Positions 9,480 to 18,893 of a stretch of DNA of 64,000 nucleotides are shown here, piece by piece. Within the stretch, counting starts at the first letter, position 1, and each line of letters begins with the position of its first letter. The DNA is taken from assembly GCF_963678165.1 (NCBI RefSeq), contig NZ_OY782755.1:310001-374000 (forward strand), read 5' to 3'. Position numbers and translations under genes: made by a program. Source of the stretch: an uncultured Acetobacteroides sp. (lineage in GTDB: Bacteria > Bacteroidota > Bacteroidia > Bacteroidales > ZOR0009). The notes under the pieces are model-generated. The model was not told the origin of the DNA. It made no database searches and saw only the letters and a program-made list of their open reading frames with translations.

Positions 9480-9642
9480 TTTGTGTCGTACTCTGGTGCG
9501 CTAAAGATAGCACTTGTTGTGCTATTCCTGTAGCGGGCAACGGGTGCGGTGGCTTGCGGCTATTTCAACTGCAGGGTTGGAGGGGTAAAGGGCGGGTTGG
9601 CTGCTGCATAAGGAGATGTCTGCGGGTATGGAGGTAAATGAA

Positions 9643-9664
9643 AAGGCGCCCTTGCGGACGCCTT
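9643..9664 (-). terminator. hairpin downstream of the 9.7-kb gene
   Basis: A six-base stem (AAGGCG/CGCCTT) followed on the minus strand by TTCATTT. It lies just beyond the stop of the minus-strand gene at 9673-10242. The stem is short, so termination strength is uncertain. Confidence 0.4.
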
Positions 9665-9672
9665 GCTATGTG

Positions 9673-10242
9673 CTACCCAAGGCTGCTGCCTACAGGGGGG
9701 AATTCTCTACGGTTTCGTTGCCGGGCAGGTCGTAGGCCGTAATGGTGATTCGGTCGCCAGCAAAGCGCCGTTGCCTTGTAGCACCAGTCTGCACCGCCTG
9801 GTTGCTGAACGGCATTACCCTTCTCTAGCAGCGTGCCATCGGGGTTGCGGATGGCAACCGTTACCTCGGCCACCTTAAAGTCGTCGGTTACGCGGATGGT
9901 GATGACATCGCCTACGTTACCCTTGTACCCCTTTAGGTTTACCTCCTGGATGTCGGGAGCGTTTAGGAAGTCGGCCACGGCCACCTGATAGGCCGAGTTG
10001 TACTTGTCGCCCTTACCGGCCTCGTACTCGGCCTTCTTTGCAGGATCGGCGGTTGCCGCCTTGCCGTAAATCACTGCCGACTGAAACCTCTTCTGATGCT
10101 CAACCTGCTTTTCGGACTTTTTCTCGGATTGCTTAGGCTTAGCGGCAATGATGGTGCGACCATGTACCTGACGAAAGACGATCATATCGCCTAGCTTACC
10201 GCTTACCCCTTGGGTTACGATGTTGTTTTTTACTTCTGCCAT
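9673..10242 (-). CDS. conserved small protein of unknown function, probable 3' frameshift
   Basis: The start MAEVKNNIVTQGVSGKLGD was chosen because a strong AAAGGAG lies 6-13 bp upstream, which is unusual for this window. The first 140 or so residues are lysine-rich, then form a beta-rich domain (DVITIRVTDDFKVAEVTVAI). I do not recognise a function. After KATAL the reading frame becomes atypical (CWRPNHHYGLRPARQRNRR). Dropping one base in the TTT run at 9762-9764 instead gives AGDRITITAYDLPGNETVE and a stop at 9690, which fits the preceding strand pattern. The window copy is therefore probably frameshifted, or holds a sequencing indel. Confidence 0.7.
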   Translation of the reverse strand: MAEVKNNIVTQGVSGKLGDMIVFRQVHGRTIIAAKPKQSEKKSEKQVEHQKRFQSAVIYGKAATADPAKKAEYEAGKGDKYNSAYQVAVADFLNAPDIQEVNLKGYKGNVGDVITIRVTDDFKVAEVTVAIRNPDGTLLEKGNAVQQPGGADWCYKATALCWRPNHHYGLRPARQRNRREFPPVGSSLG

Positions 10243-10687
10243 TGTATGGCTCCTTTCTTTAATTAAGTTGTTAAATAATTTTACTATCCGCGACAAAAAC
10301 AGGGTACGGTAGAGCTACCTGTAGCCTTTTTTTCGAAATCGCGCCACAAATCGCGCTAATTTTATACATCACACAAGTGCGGGTTGCTTTTTTTTTACCC
10401 CTCACTTTGCCATTTTGTCAGCAGGTGTAGGTTCGGTCTTCCTTCGGTCTTCTTCGCTCGAGGTTCGGTGTAGGAGGGGAGGTGGAGGTGACAGGATGGC
10501 ATACTTTCATGCCTTTTACCTAAAGCGCCGAGATGTGGAGCAAAAACACGTTACTGAGGACTAGGTGAAGGTGCTTTTTTTAAAATCTCTTAATCGTTGG
10601 CGTGTTTTACCTACTTCCCGACGCCTACACTTACCAATTATACCTATGTTCGTGCCGTAATTTTAAGTTAAACTATTTTGTAATCCC
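10243..10687. other. intergenic region, no gene seen
   Basis: About 445 bp between the small minus-strand gene and the plus-strand YD-type gene. It contains the RBS of the minus gene (10248-10256) and pyrimidine-rich stretches with TTCGGTCTTC-type direct repeats around 10430-10465. No coding region or clear promoter was found. Confidence 0.5.
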
Positions 10688-13600
10688 ATGACGTTACGAC
10701 AACCGTTTGGGTACGTTTCTCCTGCAGGAGGAACACGTACGCTATCGATGATCTTTCTGACGGCCTGTGTCCGTAGTGTAATTTGTTTCTCTACTTGCCT
10801 TAAATGGAAGAAGCGAATTAAAGGAGCATCTATTCCTATCCTACTGCTAACGCTTTTTACCCAGCTGGCCTATGGCCAAAGCACGATAAAGGCACCAGAT
10901 GTAGTTCCACCATCGCCTAAGAGCGAGAACATTCTTCGGTTTGGGAGCTATCCGGTAAATCCGAGTACAGGGGCCCCGGACATTTCGATACCCTTATACA
11001 CCGTGAAAAGCGGAAAATTGGAAGTGCCCATTACCCTTCGATATCATATAGGTAACGTTAAGCCAGGCTACGATCCTAGCGATGTGGGCTTTGGCTGGGT
11101 GCTGGATGTGGGTGGACAAATTTCGCGTACTATTTACGGAAAACCTGATGATGTTTGCCCAAGGCCTGATGTTGAGAAGACAAGTGAGCAATTAGATGAG
11201 GACAAGATAGATGATTTTTTATATCTTAAAAAATGTTTTGAGAACACATATGATACAGAATATGATGTATTCAGTTACTCTTTTTTATCGAAGTATGGAA
11301 CATTTATCATGAGTAAGAATAGTTGTGGTAACTATAAAGCAGATCTTGCACCATATAAACCAATAGACTTTGAATTCATAACTGAACCCGATCAATATAC
11401 CACTACAAAGCAACGGTTGGCGACTATAAAAGTGAAAGATGAGAATGGAGACCAATACGTCTTTGGCAATGGAGCTGTCGAAACTGCTAGTAGTATAACA
11501 TCTATGTCTGGTTATACTAGTTGGATGTTGAAGCAAATAACGAGTGTGAACAAGATTGATCAAATAAGATTCAGCTATATTAAAGTACCTACTGTTACAA
11601 TAGGATCCGATCAAATTTTAGACAGCTATGCAGTAGCAATGCATTCACCTGAAGATTATTATGTTGTTGATGGATATCAAGATGGATTAGGGAATGTCAA
11701 AACTAAGGAATCGTATGAAATGGCATTTTATGGCAATATACAGCGTTATGAGGAATTGATTCCTAAGGAAATATCATTTAACGAAGGGAAGGTAGTTTTT
11801 AATATTAACAATACTGGTGATGGAACTGATGGGTTCATTGTGTACGATAATCAAGGTAATATAGTAAAAGAAATAGCATTTGTAAAAAGCAATTTTGGGG
11901 GGGCACGAAACCATGTTAGACTTGATGCAGTACGGTTATATGATAAAAATCAAACGCAATACCAACTCTACCAACTATTTTACAATACAACAGCGATTGA
12001 AGGGGTTGGACGTGATTACTGGGGCTATAATAATGGAGAGGGCTCAGTAGTTACAGAAAGAACGTATAATTACACAAGTTTTGATGGTATTGGACCTAGA
12101 ACAGAAGGTGTTAATGTAGTACGGGGTTCTGCCACTAAAGCTCCAAATGAGATTGCCTGTCAGGCTGAAATTCTAAATAAAATAGTATATCCCACGAATG
12201 GTGAGACCGAGTTTATATACGAAGGTAATAAGTATGACCATCTCGAAGGGTTTAAAACTGGCTCTACAGGATATGAGAATCCAGCAGGAGGGCTTAGAAT
12301 TAAGGAGATAATAAGTAGGGACTCACAAGGGAGTGTATTCAAAAAGTCGTATCAGTACGAAGAGGGAGCTATTCAGCATTCACCTACAGATGAAACAAAC
12401 TATAAATCGGTAACTTTTAGGGTTTTTGATTATGGGCATAACTATTCAACTGGAATATCAGTAGGAATTCGATATGAGAACTCTTTGGTTTTTGAAAATA
12501 CTACATACTCCAGTTATATTTTTGGAGATCTTGGAACTAATATGGTGAAGTATGGGAAGGTGACCGAAACCTTTGGAGATATCAGTAAAAATGATGGTAA
12601 AATAATCTATTACTATGAGTATGATAATTCCAATGAATATGGGCTTTACAATCTCGGAGTGGGATCTGGGGTAGGATGTGCAAGGAAACATATATCTGTT
12701 AAACGTGATTGGAATAATGGAATGCTCTACAATAAAGAAACATATAAAAAAAATACAAATGGTTCTTATGTGAAGATAGGTAGTGAAACAAACTATTACG
12801 ATCACACTTATGGTAATATCTATAATAATTTGGTTGTATATCACCTCACTACATTTCCAACAAAAAGTGAATTGGAACCATATGAAGAGTCAACTCCTAG
12901 CGACTTATATAAGCAATGGTTATGGAAAGTTAGAACTTGTAAGGAAAAATTAGAAAAGACAGGGAATCCCACTCCCCGTAAATATACCATATTTGGCAAT
13001 TACGATTACACGATAGAAACAGGCCGCACGCACCTTAACCAAAAGCGGGCTGTCAGCTACTTTGATAGGCAGGGCGTAACCGACTCTCTGGTTACCGTAG
13101 AGAACTACTACTACGACAATCCTGCGCACGATCAGGCAACAAGAACCGAAACAACTACTAGTAGGGGCAATAAGCTTACCACCTTTACCGCCTATCCTCT
13201 AGATTACAGTTCGGACTCGCCCCTATTTGTTAAAGAGATGCAGGACAATGGGCTTGTTACCTACCCCATTGAGAGCGTTAGCTGCATATCAAAAGGGCGG
13301 AACCAGTATGTTACCTCTGGAATAGTTAACCAGTATAAGGCCGGAGCAAAAGGCCTGCTCGATTCGCAATGGATGCTTACTACCAGCGATCCTATTGCTT
13401 TGGATCGCTTTAAGTTTTCGAACCGGCTATCGGGAGTACAGCCACCTACCGGAAGTAGTACAGCTTTTGCCCCCGATAGCCGCTATGTAAGAAAAGTAAG
13501 CTACGATAGCTACGATAGCAATGCCAACCTAACCGCCTACCACATGGAGGGCGATAGCCCAGCTGAAATTGTATGGGGGTATAAGAAGCAGCACCCTGTT

Positions 13601-14416
13601 GCTATCGCCAAAGGGGCAAACGGGAAGCTAGATGATGCCATTAAGCAAACCTTAAAATATGTAGGGTGCAATAGCCTAGACACCCTTACGGGTAGCGTTC
13701 CCTATGTGGTTAACATCCTCAACAATCCAAGCATGTGGGATAACTTTAACAGGAAGCTGAGGGAAATGCTACCCCAGGCGGAGGTAAAAACATTTACCTA
13801 CCAGCCTTTAGTCGGCACAACCTCCGAAACCGATAGCCGCGGTAAAACGGTGAGGTATGCCTACGACTCGTTTGGTCGGCTGATGAATGTGACAGAGCTA
13901 GGTAAGCTTGTATCCAACTACGACTACAAGTACTACAATCAAGCGGCAAGCAATGGCAGCTTTAGTAGTAGAAGCTACAGCTGGGCTTGTAGCAAAAATA
14001 CCTGCCCAACTGGTTACGTTGGCGGAGGGGTTGTTTACACGGTACCCGAGGGTAAGTACACCTCTACCATCAGCCAGGCCGATGCCGATGCTAAGGCTCA
14101 AGCGGAGGCTAGAGATAAAGGGCAGGCCTATGCCAACGATAATGGCACATGCTACTACCTGAATACAAATACGAGCTCAGTTGCCATTGCTCCTAATCCT
14201 GGACTTAACAGCACGCTGACAATCACCTCGAATACCGACTGGAATATCCAAGGTATTCCCGAATGGTTGAGCGTTAGCAAAACTTCGGGAAGCGGTAATG
14301 CCACCATTACCATGTCTCCAACGGTGGCTTACGACAGCTCGCAGCAGCGTCGTGCAACACTTACGCTACAGTCTACCAATGTGTCCATATCCAAAACAAT
14401 AGAGGTTTACCAATAG
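10688..14416 (+). CDS. large secreted YD/RHS-type protein with DUF5977 and BACON domains
   Basis: A 1242-residue exported protein. The start is uncertain: a hydrophobic signal segment ending LFTQLAYGQ lies at residues 50-65, so a later or non-ATG start may be used. An SpvB/RHS-like entry region follows (FGSYPVNPSTGAPDISIPLY, near 85-105), then repeats such as RYAYDSFGRLMNVTELG near 1057. A DUF5977 segment (near 1100-1160) and a C-terminal BACON-like domain (ITSNTDWNIQGIPEWLSVSK) end the protein. About 11190-13010 is clearly more AT-rich than the flanking coding sequence, indicating a mosaic gene. It is paired with the RHS-core gene 22 bp downstream. No toxin or catalytic motif is recognised. 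Confidence 0.8.
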   Translation: MTLRQPFGYVSPAGGTRTLSMIFLTACVRSVICFSTCLKWKKRIKGASIPILLLTLFTQLAYGQSTIKAPDVVPPSPKSENILRFGSYPVNPSTGAPDISIPLYTVKSGKLEVPITLRYHIGNVKPGYDPSDVGFGWVLDVGGQISRTIYGKPDDVCPRPDVEKTSEQLDEDKIDDFLYLKKCFENTYDTEYDVFSYSFLSKYGTFIMSKNSCGNYKADLAPYKPIDFEFITEPDQYTTTKQRLATIKVKDENGDQYVFGNGAVETASSITSMSGYTSWMLKQITSVNKIDQIRFSYIKVPTVTIGSDQILDSYAVAMHSPEDYYVVDGYQDGLGNVKTKESYEMAFYGNIQRYEELIPKEISFNEGKVVFNINNTGDGTDGFIVYDNQGNIVKEIAFVKSNFGGARNHVRLDAVRLYDKNQTQYQLYQLFYNTTAIEGVGRDYWGYNNGEGSVVTERTYNYTSFDGIGPRTEGVNVVRGSATKAPNEIACQAEILNKIVYPTNGETEFIYEGNKYDHLEGFKTGSTGYENPAGGLRIKEIISRDSQGSVFKKSYQYEEGAIQHSPTDETNYKSVTFRVFDYGHNYSTGISVGIRYENSLVFENTTYSSYIFGDLGTNMVKYGKVTETFGDISKNDGKIIYYYEYDNSNEYGLYNLGVGSGVGCARKHISVKRDWNNGMLYNKETYKKNTNGSYVKIGSETNYYDHTYGNIYNNLVVYHLTTFPTKSELEPYEESTPSDLYKQWLWKVRTCKEKLEKTGNPTPRKYTIFGNYDYTIETGRTHLNQKRAVSYFDRQGVTDSLVTVENYYYDNPAHDQATRTETTTSRGNKLTTFTAYPLDYSSDSPLFVKEMQDNGLVTYPIESVSCISKGRNQYVTSGIVNQYKAGAKGLLDSQWMLTTSDPIALDRFKFSNRLSGVQPPTGSSTAFAPDSRYVRKVSYDSYDSNANLTAYHMEGDSPAEIVWGYKKQHPVAIAKGANGKLDDAIKQTLKYVGCNSLDTLTGSVPYVVNILNNPSMWDNFNRKLREMLPQAEVKTFTYQPLVGTTSETDSRGKTVRYAYDSFGRLMNVTELGKLVSNYDYKYYNQAASNGSFSSRSYSWACSKNTCPTGYVGGGVVYTVPEGKYTSTISQADADAKAQAEARDKGQAYANDNGTCYYLNTNTSSVAIAPNPGLNSTLTITSNTDWNIQGIPEWLSVSKTSGSGNATITMSPTVAYDSSQQRRATLTLQSTNVSISKTIEVYQ

Positions 14417-14438
14417 CAGAAAACCGATCACTACGAAT

Positions 14439-17400
14439 ATGAGAAAACATACTATCTGCATATCTCTTCATATTGCTCTTCTGGTGGCAGGAAACCTTAC
14501 CGCCATGGGCCAACAGGTTAGCCCCACCACGGGCCAGAACTACATCGTCAAGCGTACGCCCCGTGAGGGTACCATCGCTGTGGTTGACCTGCTAAAGCTC
14601 CCTGCCGCAAAGCAGGGGGCTACCATCGAGTACTACGACGGCCTCGGCCGCCCCCTACAAACCATAGGGGTGGCGGCCACGCCCAACGCTGACGGCTCCG
14701 CCTTCAACGACCAAATCACCCCGCACGTGTACGACGGCATGGGGCGCGAGTACCGCCAGTACCTGCCGCTGCCCAAGGCGCAGGGCACAGGTGCGGGAGC
14801 CTACTCGGGTACCGCCCTAAACGAGCAGACCACCTTCTACAACGCCCAGTTTAACAACCAGCCTGGCTACGGCGAGACGGTGTTCGATGGATCGCCGCTG
14901 AGCCGCGTGGTGGAGCAGGGCGCGCCGGGCAACAGCGGGATGCTGGGACGCGGACATACCGTAACCACCGACTACGGTACCAATACGGGCACCGAAGTTA
15001 TCCTTTGGAGCGTGGATTATGGCACAGGTGCGCTGGTTAACAGCGGCTACTTTGGCGCTGGTACGCTCTACCGCACCACGGTAAAGGACGAGGACAAAAT
15101 CTACACCCTAGAGTACAAGGATATGGAGGGGCGCGTGGTGCGCAAGGTGGCCGACGCTGCTGGGCTAAAGGCCACCACCGACTACGTGTACGACGACCTT
15201 GGCCGCCTACGCTGGGTGCTGCCGCCCAAATACATGGCCTCTATTAGCAGCAATACTCAGCTAATAGGGGGTAGTGGCACTACCGCAGTGCTCAGCTCGA
15301 CGGAGCTGAGCAGCGCCAGCGGCGATAGGTACGTGCTCGCCTCTGGCGCCAGCCTTACCCTTAAGCCTGGCTTCGTGGGGCAGGCTGGCTTTTCGGCCAC
15401 CCAAGGGGGAGCCGCAGAGCCGCTCGACGCGCTGGCCTACTACTACGAGTACGACGGCTACGGGCGTATGATTAAAAAGAAGCTGCCAGGGGTAGAGCCT
15501 GTATACATGGTGTACGACGGCCGCGACAGGCTAGTGGCCGTACAGGACGGCGAGCTCAGGAATAAGGGTAGGTGGCTGTACACCCGCTACGATGCGCTGA
15601 ACCGACCCGTGGAGACGGGCTACCTAACCAACGGGGTAGCTACCCAGACGACGATGCAGCAGCTCGTGGATGCCGCCTTTAGCGCTTCGCCCCAGTACGA
15701 TACCCCCAGCGGTGTTGAATACTCGAAGAATAGCTTCCCTAGGGCTGCTGATGGAGCAATAGACGCGCTCACCTACACCTTCTACGACAGCTACGTCAAC
15801 GGTGGAGCTACTGGCGTTGACGCCACCAAAACCTACGGACAAACGGTGACTACCAACGTTACAGGCTTACCCACAGTTGCCCGCGTAAAGGAGCTCACCA
15901 CCAACACCTGGAGCACCACCGCCACCTACTACGACGAGAGGGGACGGGTAATTCAAACCGTAAAGAAGGGGCTTTACCCAGATGCCAACGGAACAATGAC
16001 AGTATCAACCGAGCTGGACTTCGTTGGCCAGCCTAAGAGGATTAAGGAAGAGCAATCCTTTAAGCCTTCCGCTACAGCAGGCGCCATTACCACAAGCTTA
16101 GAGCGACGCTACGACTACTACGACAGTGGCCAGCTGCGCGGAGTATATGCCAAGATGAATAATGCAGCAACGGAGGAGACGCTGGCCACCTACACCTACG
16201 ATGAGCTTGGCCATGTGCTGCAAAAGAATTACGGAGGTACCGATCAGAAGCAGCACTACGAGTACAACATCCGCGGCTGGCTGACCGACATTAACGACCC
16301 TACTAATGCCACTACCGACTACTTTGCCATGAAGCTGGGGTACGACACCCCTGAGGTGGCAGGGGCAGGTGTGGTTGGGCAGTACGGAGGTAACATCGCT
16401 TCTATGGTGTGGCGTACCAAGATGGTTGACGGTACTCAAAACAAGAAAGGCTACGGCTTTGCCTATGACGGACTGGATAGGCTGAATGTTGGTGCCTATG
16501 CCAAAGACAACGGCTCGGGCACCCTGGTAGCAGATGAAGCCTATGCTGAAAACATACCGCTTTACGATGAGAACGGAAACATCCGTACTCTTGTTCGTAA
16601 GAATGGCAGCAAGGAGGCTACCACTTACGGCTACACCTATAATGGAAATCAGCTTAGCAAGATAACCTTAAATGGGGTAGACAAAAATCCTTACATCTAC
16701 GACGCCAACGGCAACGCCACCACCGATGGTCGCAACGGGTTTGCAATACAATACAACGAGTTGAACCTTCCTAAGAGCGTGAGCAAAGGTACCCAAACTG
16801 TAAGCTATACCTACGACGCTACCGGGTCGAAGCTGGCAATGGTGGATACAGATAATAGTGGCCGCTACTACCACGGCAGCATGGTGTACGAAAGAAGTAA
16901 AGAAGGGGCCTTTTCGTTCGGATACGCTCTACACGACGAGGGAATGATAAAATCAACAGACAATGGGTTTGTGTACCAGTACAACCTGAAGGATCACCTC
17001 GGGAATACCCGCGCTGTCTTTAAGAAAACAGGAGTGGGGCTAAATACCATGCTGCTACAGGCCACCGACTACTATCCCTTTGGGAAATCGTTCGATAACG
17101 TAAATGTTCCGCAAAACCGCTACCTTTACAACGGCAAGGAGCTGCAGGATCAAACCATTGGCGGTACTCCGTTTGGCTGGTACGACTACGGCGCACGGTT
17201 CTACGACCCGGAAATCGGGAGGTGGCATAGCGTGGATCCCAAGGCAGAAGTTTCCAGACGTTGGTCTACCTACGCCTACTGCTACAACAATCCACTGCGG
17301 TTTATTGATCCTGATGGGATGCAAGCAGGAGATCCAAGATGGGGCTATTTCTTTCAGGGACTTCTTAATTTAGTGAAGGCCCCCTTAAATTTTGTTTCAG

Positions 17401-17855
17401 AAACTATTGTAAGCATAAAACATTCATTTGAAGGGAATAAAGGTCAACAGGTAAATAACGAACAAGGGGTGAAAGTTTCAGTTGACATTGGACAATACTT
17501 AGAATATAATGGGCAGAATGAATGGCATGCACCAGTTAAGGCCCCTATTACTGTTGAAAAAGTTGATAATACGACAATATCTAGTGAGGTAACTAAGAAT
17601 GTTAATGTAGAGGGGGTTCCAGTAGTAACGTCTGTAAAAACAGAAAAGGACGTGAGTACAAATGAAACAACAAATTCAGTAAGTGTAGGTGTTGGTGTGA
17701 AATCAAAAGTTGGTGATGCTGTTATCGAAGTTGGTGTGCAGACTAGTAAAAGTGGTGCTAAACCATATTTTTCAACAACTTTGTCTATTCCTGATGATAT
17801 GACAAAAAAATCAAAGAAATCAATCAATTTTTCCACTTCATTAAAAGTGAAATAG
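14439..17855 (+). CDS. RHS repeat-associated core protein with variable C-terminal tip
   Basis: A 1138-residue exported protein with signal peptide MRKHTICISLHIALLVAG. A DUF6443-type N-terminal domain (YIVKRTPREG, YYDGLGRPLQTIG) leads into YD repeats (YVYDDLGRLRWV, YDGYGRMIKK). The RHS-associated core spans about 840-965 (DHLGNTRAVF, GARFYDPEIGRWHSVDP, YAYCYNNPLRFIDPDGM). After DPDGM comes a C-terminal region of about 175 residues with a sharp drop in GC (from about 17340), as expected for an exchangeable RHS tip. That tip has repeated V-G-V-K beta segments and no known toxin motif. The gene for a small lipoprotein starts 5 bp later and is a candidate partner. Confidence 0.9.
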   Translation: MRKHTICISLHIALLVAGNLTAMGQQVSPTTGQNYIVKRTPREGTIAVVDLLKLPAAKQGATIEYYDGLGRPLQTIGVAATPNADGSAFNDQITPHVYDGMGREYRQYLPLPKAQGTGAGAYSGTALNEQTTFYNAQFNNQPGYGETVFDGSPLSRVVEQGAPGNSGMLGRGHTVTTDYGTNTGTEVILWSVDYGTGALVNSGYFGAGTLYRTTVKDEDKIYTLEYKDMEGRVVRKVADAAGLKATTDYVYDDLGRLRWVLPPKYMASISSNTQLIGGSGTTAVLSSTELSSASGDRYVLASGASLTLKPGFVGQAGFSATQGGAAEPLDALAYYYEYDGYGRMIKKKLPGVEPVYMVYDGRDRLVAVQDGELRNKGRWLYTRYDALNRPVETGYLTNGVATQTTMQQLVDAAFSASPQYDTPSGVEYSKNSFPRAADGAIDALTYTFYDSYVNGGATGVDATKTYGQTVTTNVTGLPTVARVKELTTNTWSTTATYYDERGRVIQTVKKGLYPDANGTMTVSTELDFVGQPKRIKEEQSFKPSATAGAITTSLERRYDYYDSGQLRGVYAKMNNAATEETLATYTYDELGHVLQKNYGGTDQKQHYEYNIRGWLTDINDPTNATTDYFAMKLGYDTPEVAGAGVVGQYGGNIASMVWRTKMVDGTQNKKGYGFAYDGLDRLNVGAYAKDNGSGTLVADEAYAENIPLYDENGNIRTLVRKNGSKEATTYGYTYNGNQLSKITLNGVDKNPYIYDANGNATTDGRNGFAIQYNELNLPKSVSKGTQTVSYTYDATGSKLAMVDTDNSGRYYHGSMVYERSKEGAFSFGYALHDEGMIKSTDNGFVYQYNLKDHLGNTRAVFKKTGVGLNTMLLQATDYYPFGKSFDNVNVPQNRYLYNGKELQDQTIGGTPFGWYDYGARFYDPEIGRWHSVDPKAEVSRRWSTYAYCYNNPLRFIDPDGMQAGDPRWGYFFQGLLNLVKAPLNFVSETIVSIKHSFEGNKGQQVNNEQGVKVSVDIGQYLEYNGQNEWHAPVKAPITVEKVDNTTISSEVTKNVNVEGVPVVTSVKTEKDVSTNETTNSVSVGVGVKSKVGDAVIEVGVQTSKSGAKPYFSTTLSIPDDMTKKSKKSINFSTSLKVK

Positions 17856-17860
17856 AGCAT

Positions 17861-18622
17861 ATGAAGATGAGATCTAAAATATTTTTCATGTTAGTATTTT
17901 GTGTTATCATAGTTTCGTGTAACAAAAAAAACAGTAATATAAAGTACTACTACTTGACAGATGTTTCAAATCCTAAAATAAAAATCAGCGTGTTTGATAG
18001 TCTAGAAAATGGCTTTTTTAGAGTTAATTCAGACGAAGAAAGTGTTGTTATTGGAGAATTTGAAAAAGGAGAAAAAGTAGGTGTTTGGTTTTACAATAAA
18101 GGTAATCAACACGATAAGATAAGGTGGGATAATTACCAATGTGAAGATGGTATTGTATCTTTGCAATATCCAGACAATTGGTTGTCGATTCCATCTAATG
18201 GACTTACTTTTCAAGCAACGTTTGACACAACCCCACATATTAATAATAATTATTATTTCAGAATTATAAGAAATAAAATAATTGGAGGAGTAAACATCGT
18301 TGATTACTCCAGACTTTTGATTGATGATATAAGTTCAAACAGTAAAATTATCAGAATACAGCAAAGTTTGCTAAAAAATGGAAACAAGGAATTTGTTTAT
18401 TCTAATTTAAAAACAATCAAAGGAAGTGATACTTTGCTAATAATGAGTTATGTTACTATCATTGGTCAAAAATATTTTGATGTTTTATATTCGACAAAAA
18501 ATAATAATACGGATATTAAGGAGCAAATGTTTTATGATATTATATCAAGTATAAAATTTGGTAACCAAAGGATCATAAACAATCTGTCACCAATTAAAGT
18601 TAGCAAGTTAACACAGAATTAA
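17861..18622 (+). CDS. AT-rich lipoprotein next to the RHS tip, possible immunity protein
   Basis: A 253-residue protein with a type II signal peptide (FFMLVFCVIIVSCNKK, lipobox IVSC). It would be anchored in an outer- or inner-membrane leaflet facing the periplasm or surface. No enzymatic motif is seen. The segment VSLQYPDNWLSIPS resembles the start of PsbP/DUF1795-type beta folds, which is only a weak hint. The whole gene is as AT-rich as the RHS tip that ends 5 bp upstream, and both differ from most of the window. Position and shared composition suggest they moved together. An immunity or tip-binding role is inference. Confidence 0.7.
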   Translation: MKMRSKIFFMLVFCVIIVSCNKKNSNIKYYYLTDVSNPKIKISVFDSLENGFFRVNSDEESVVIGEFEKGEKVGVWFYNKGNQHDKIRWDNYQCEDGIVSLQYPDNWLSIPSNGLTFQATFDTTPHINNNYYFRIIRNKIIGGVNIVDYSRLLIDDISSNSKIIRIQQSLLKNGNKEFVYSNLKTIKGSDTLLIMSYVTIIGQKYFDVLYSTKNNNTDIKEQMFYDIISSIKFGNQRIINNLSPIKVSKLTQN

Positions 18623-18746
18623 ATAAATAGCGTTGAATTATTGAATCCCCTTGCTGAGCAAAGTTTAATCAGCGAACGAGGCTAGGCGGCATTTGCAATG
18701 CAGTCTAGCATAAGCAGCGGTCCTAGACCGCCATAAAACGAGAATA

Positions 18747-18773
18747 AAAAAGCCCGGAGCAATCCGGGCTTTT
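18747..18773. terminator. bidirectional rho-independent terminator
   Basis: Perfect 8-bp stem AGCCCGGA / TCCGGGCT with a GCAA tetraloop, flanked by an A tract on the left and TTT on the right. It follows the lipoprotein gene on the plus strand. It can also serve transcripts of the MFS gene on the minus strand, ending about 120 bp beyond that stop. Confidence 0.85.
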
Positions 18774-18893
18774 GTGTGCTATAGGGTGTAGATGTTTTAC
18801 TGGAAGAAGTTCTTAAAGCGCTTCTTGGTGTTGATGATCCCTGTTTGGCGAGGGCTACTGACCTAGTCGGTTCTATTATTGCAGGCTGTAACT

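Noticed and set aside
8740..9540. 266-residue open frame in another frame of the histidine kinase gene
   Set aside because: Low-complexity Arg/Ala/Gln-rich translation without any domain; the kinase frame carries all motifs.
10688..17855. Type VI secretion or Tc toxin operon around the RHS genes
   Set aside because: No VgrG, Hcp, PAAR, TcA or sheath genes are seen; both large proteins have their own signal peptides.
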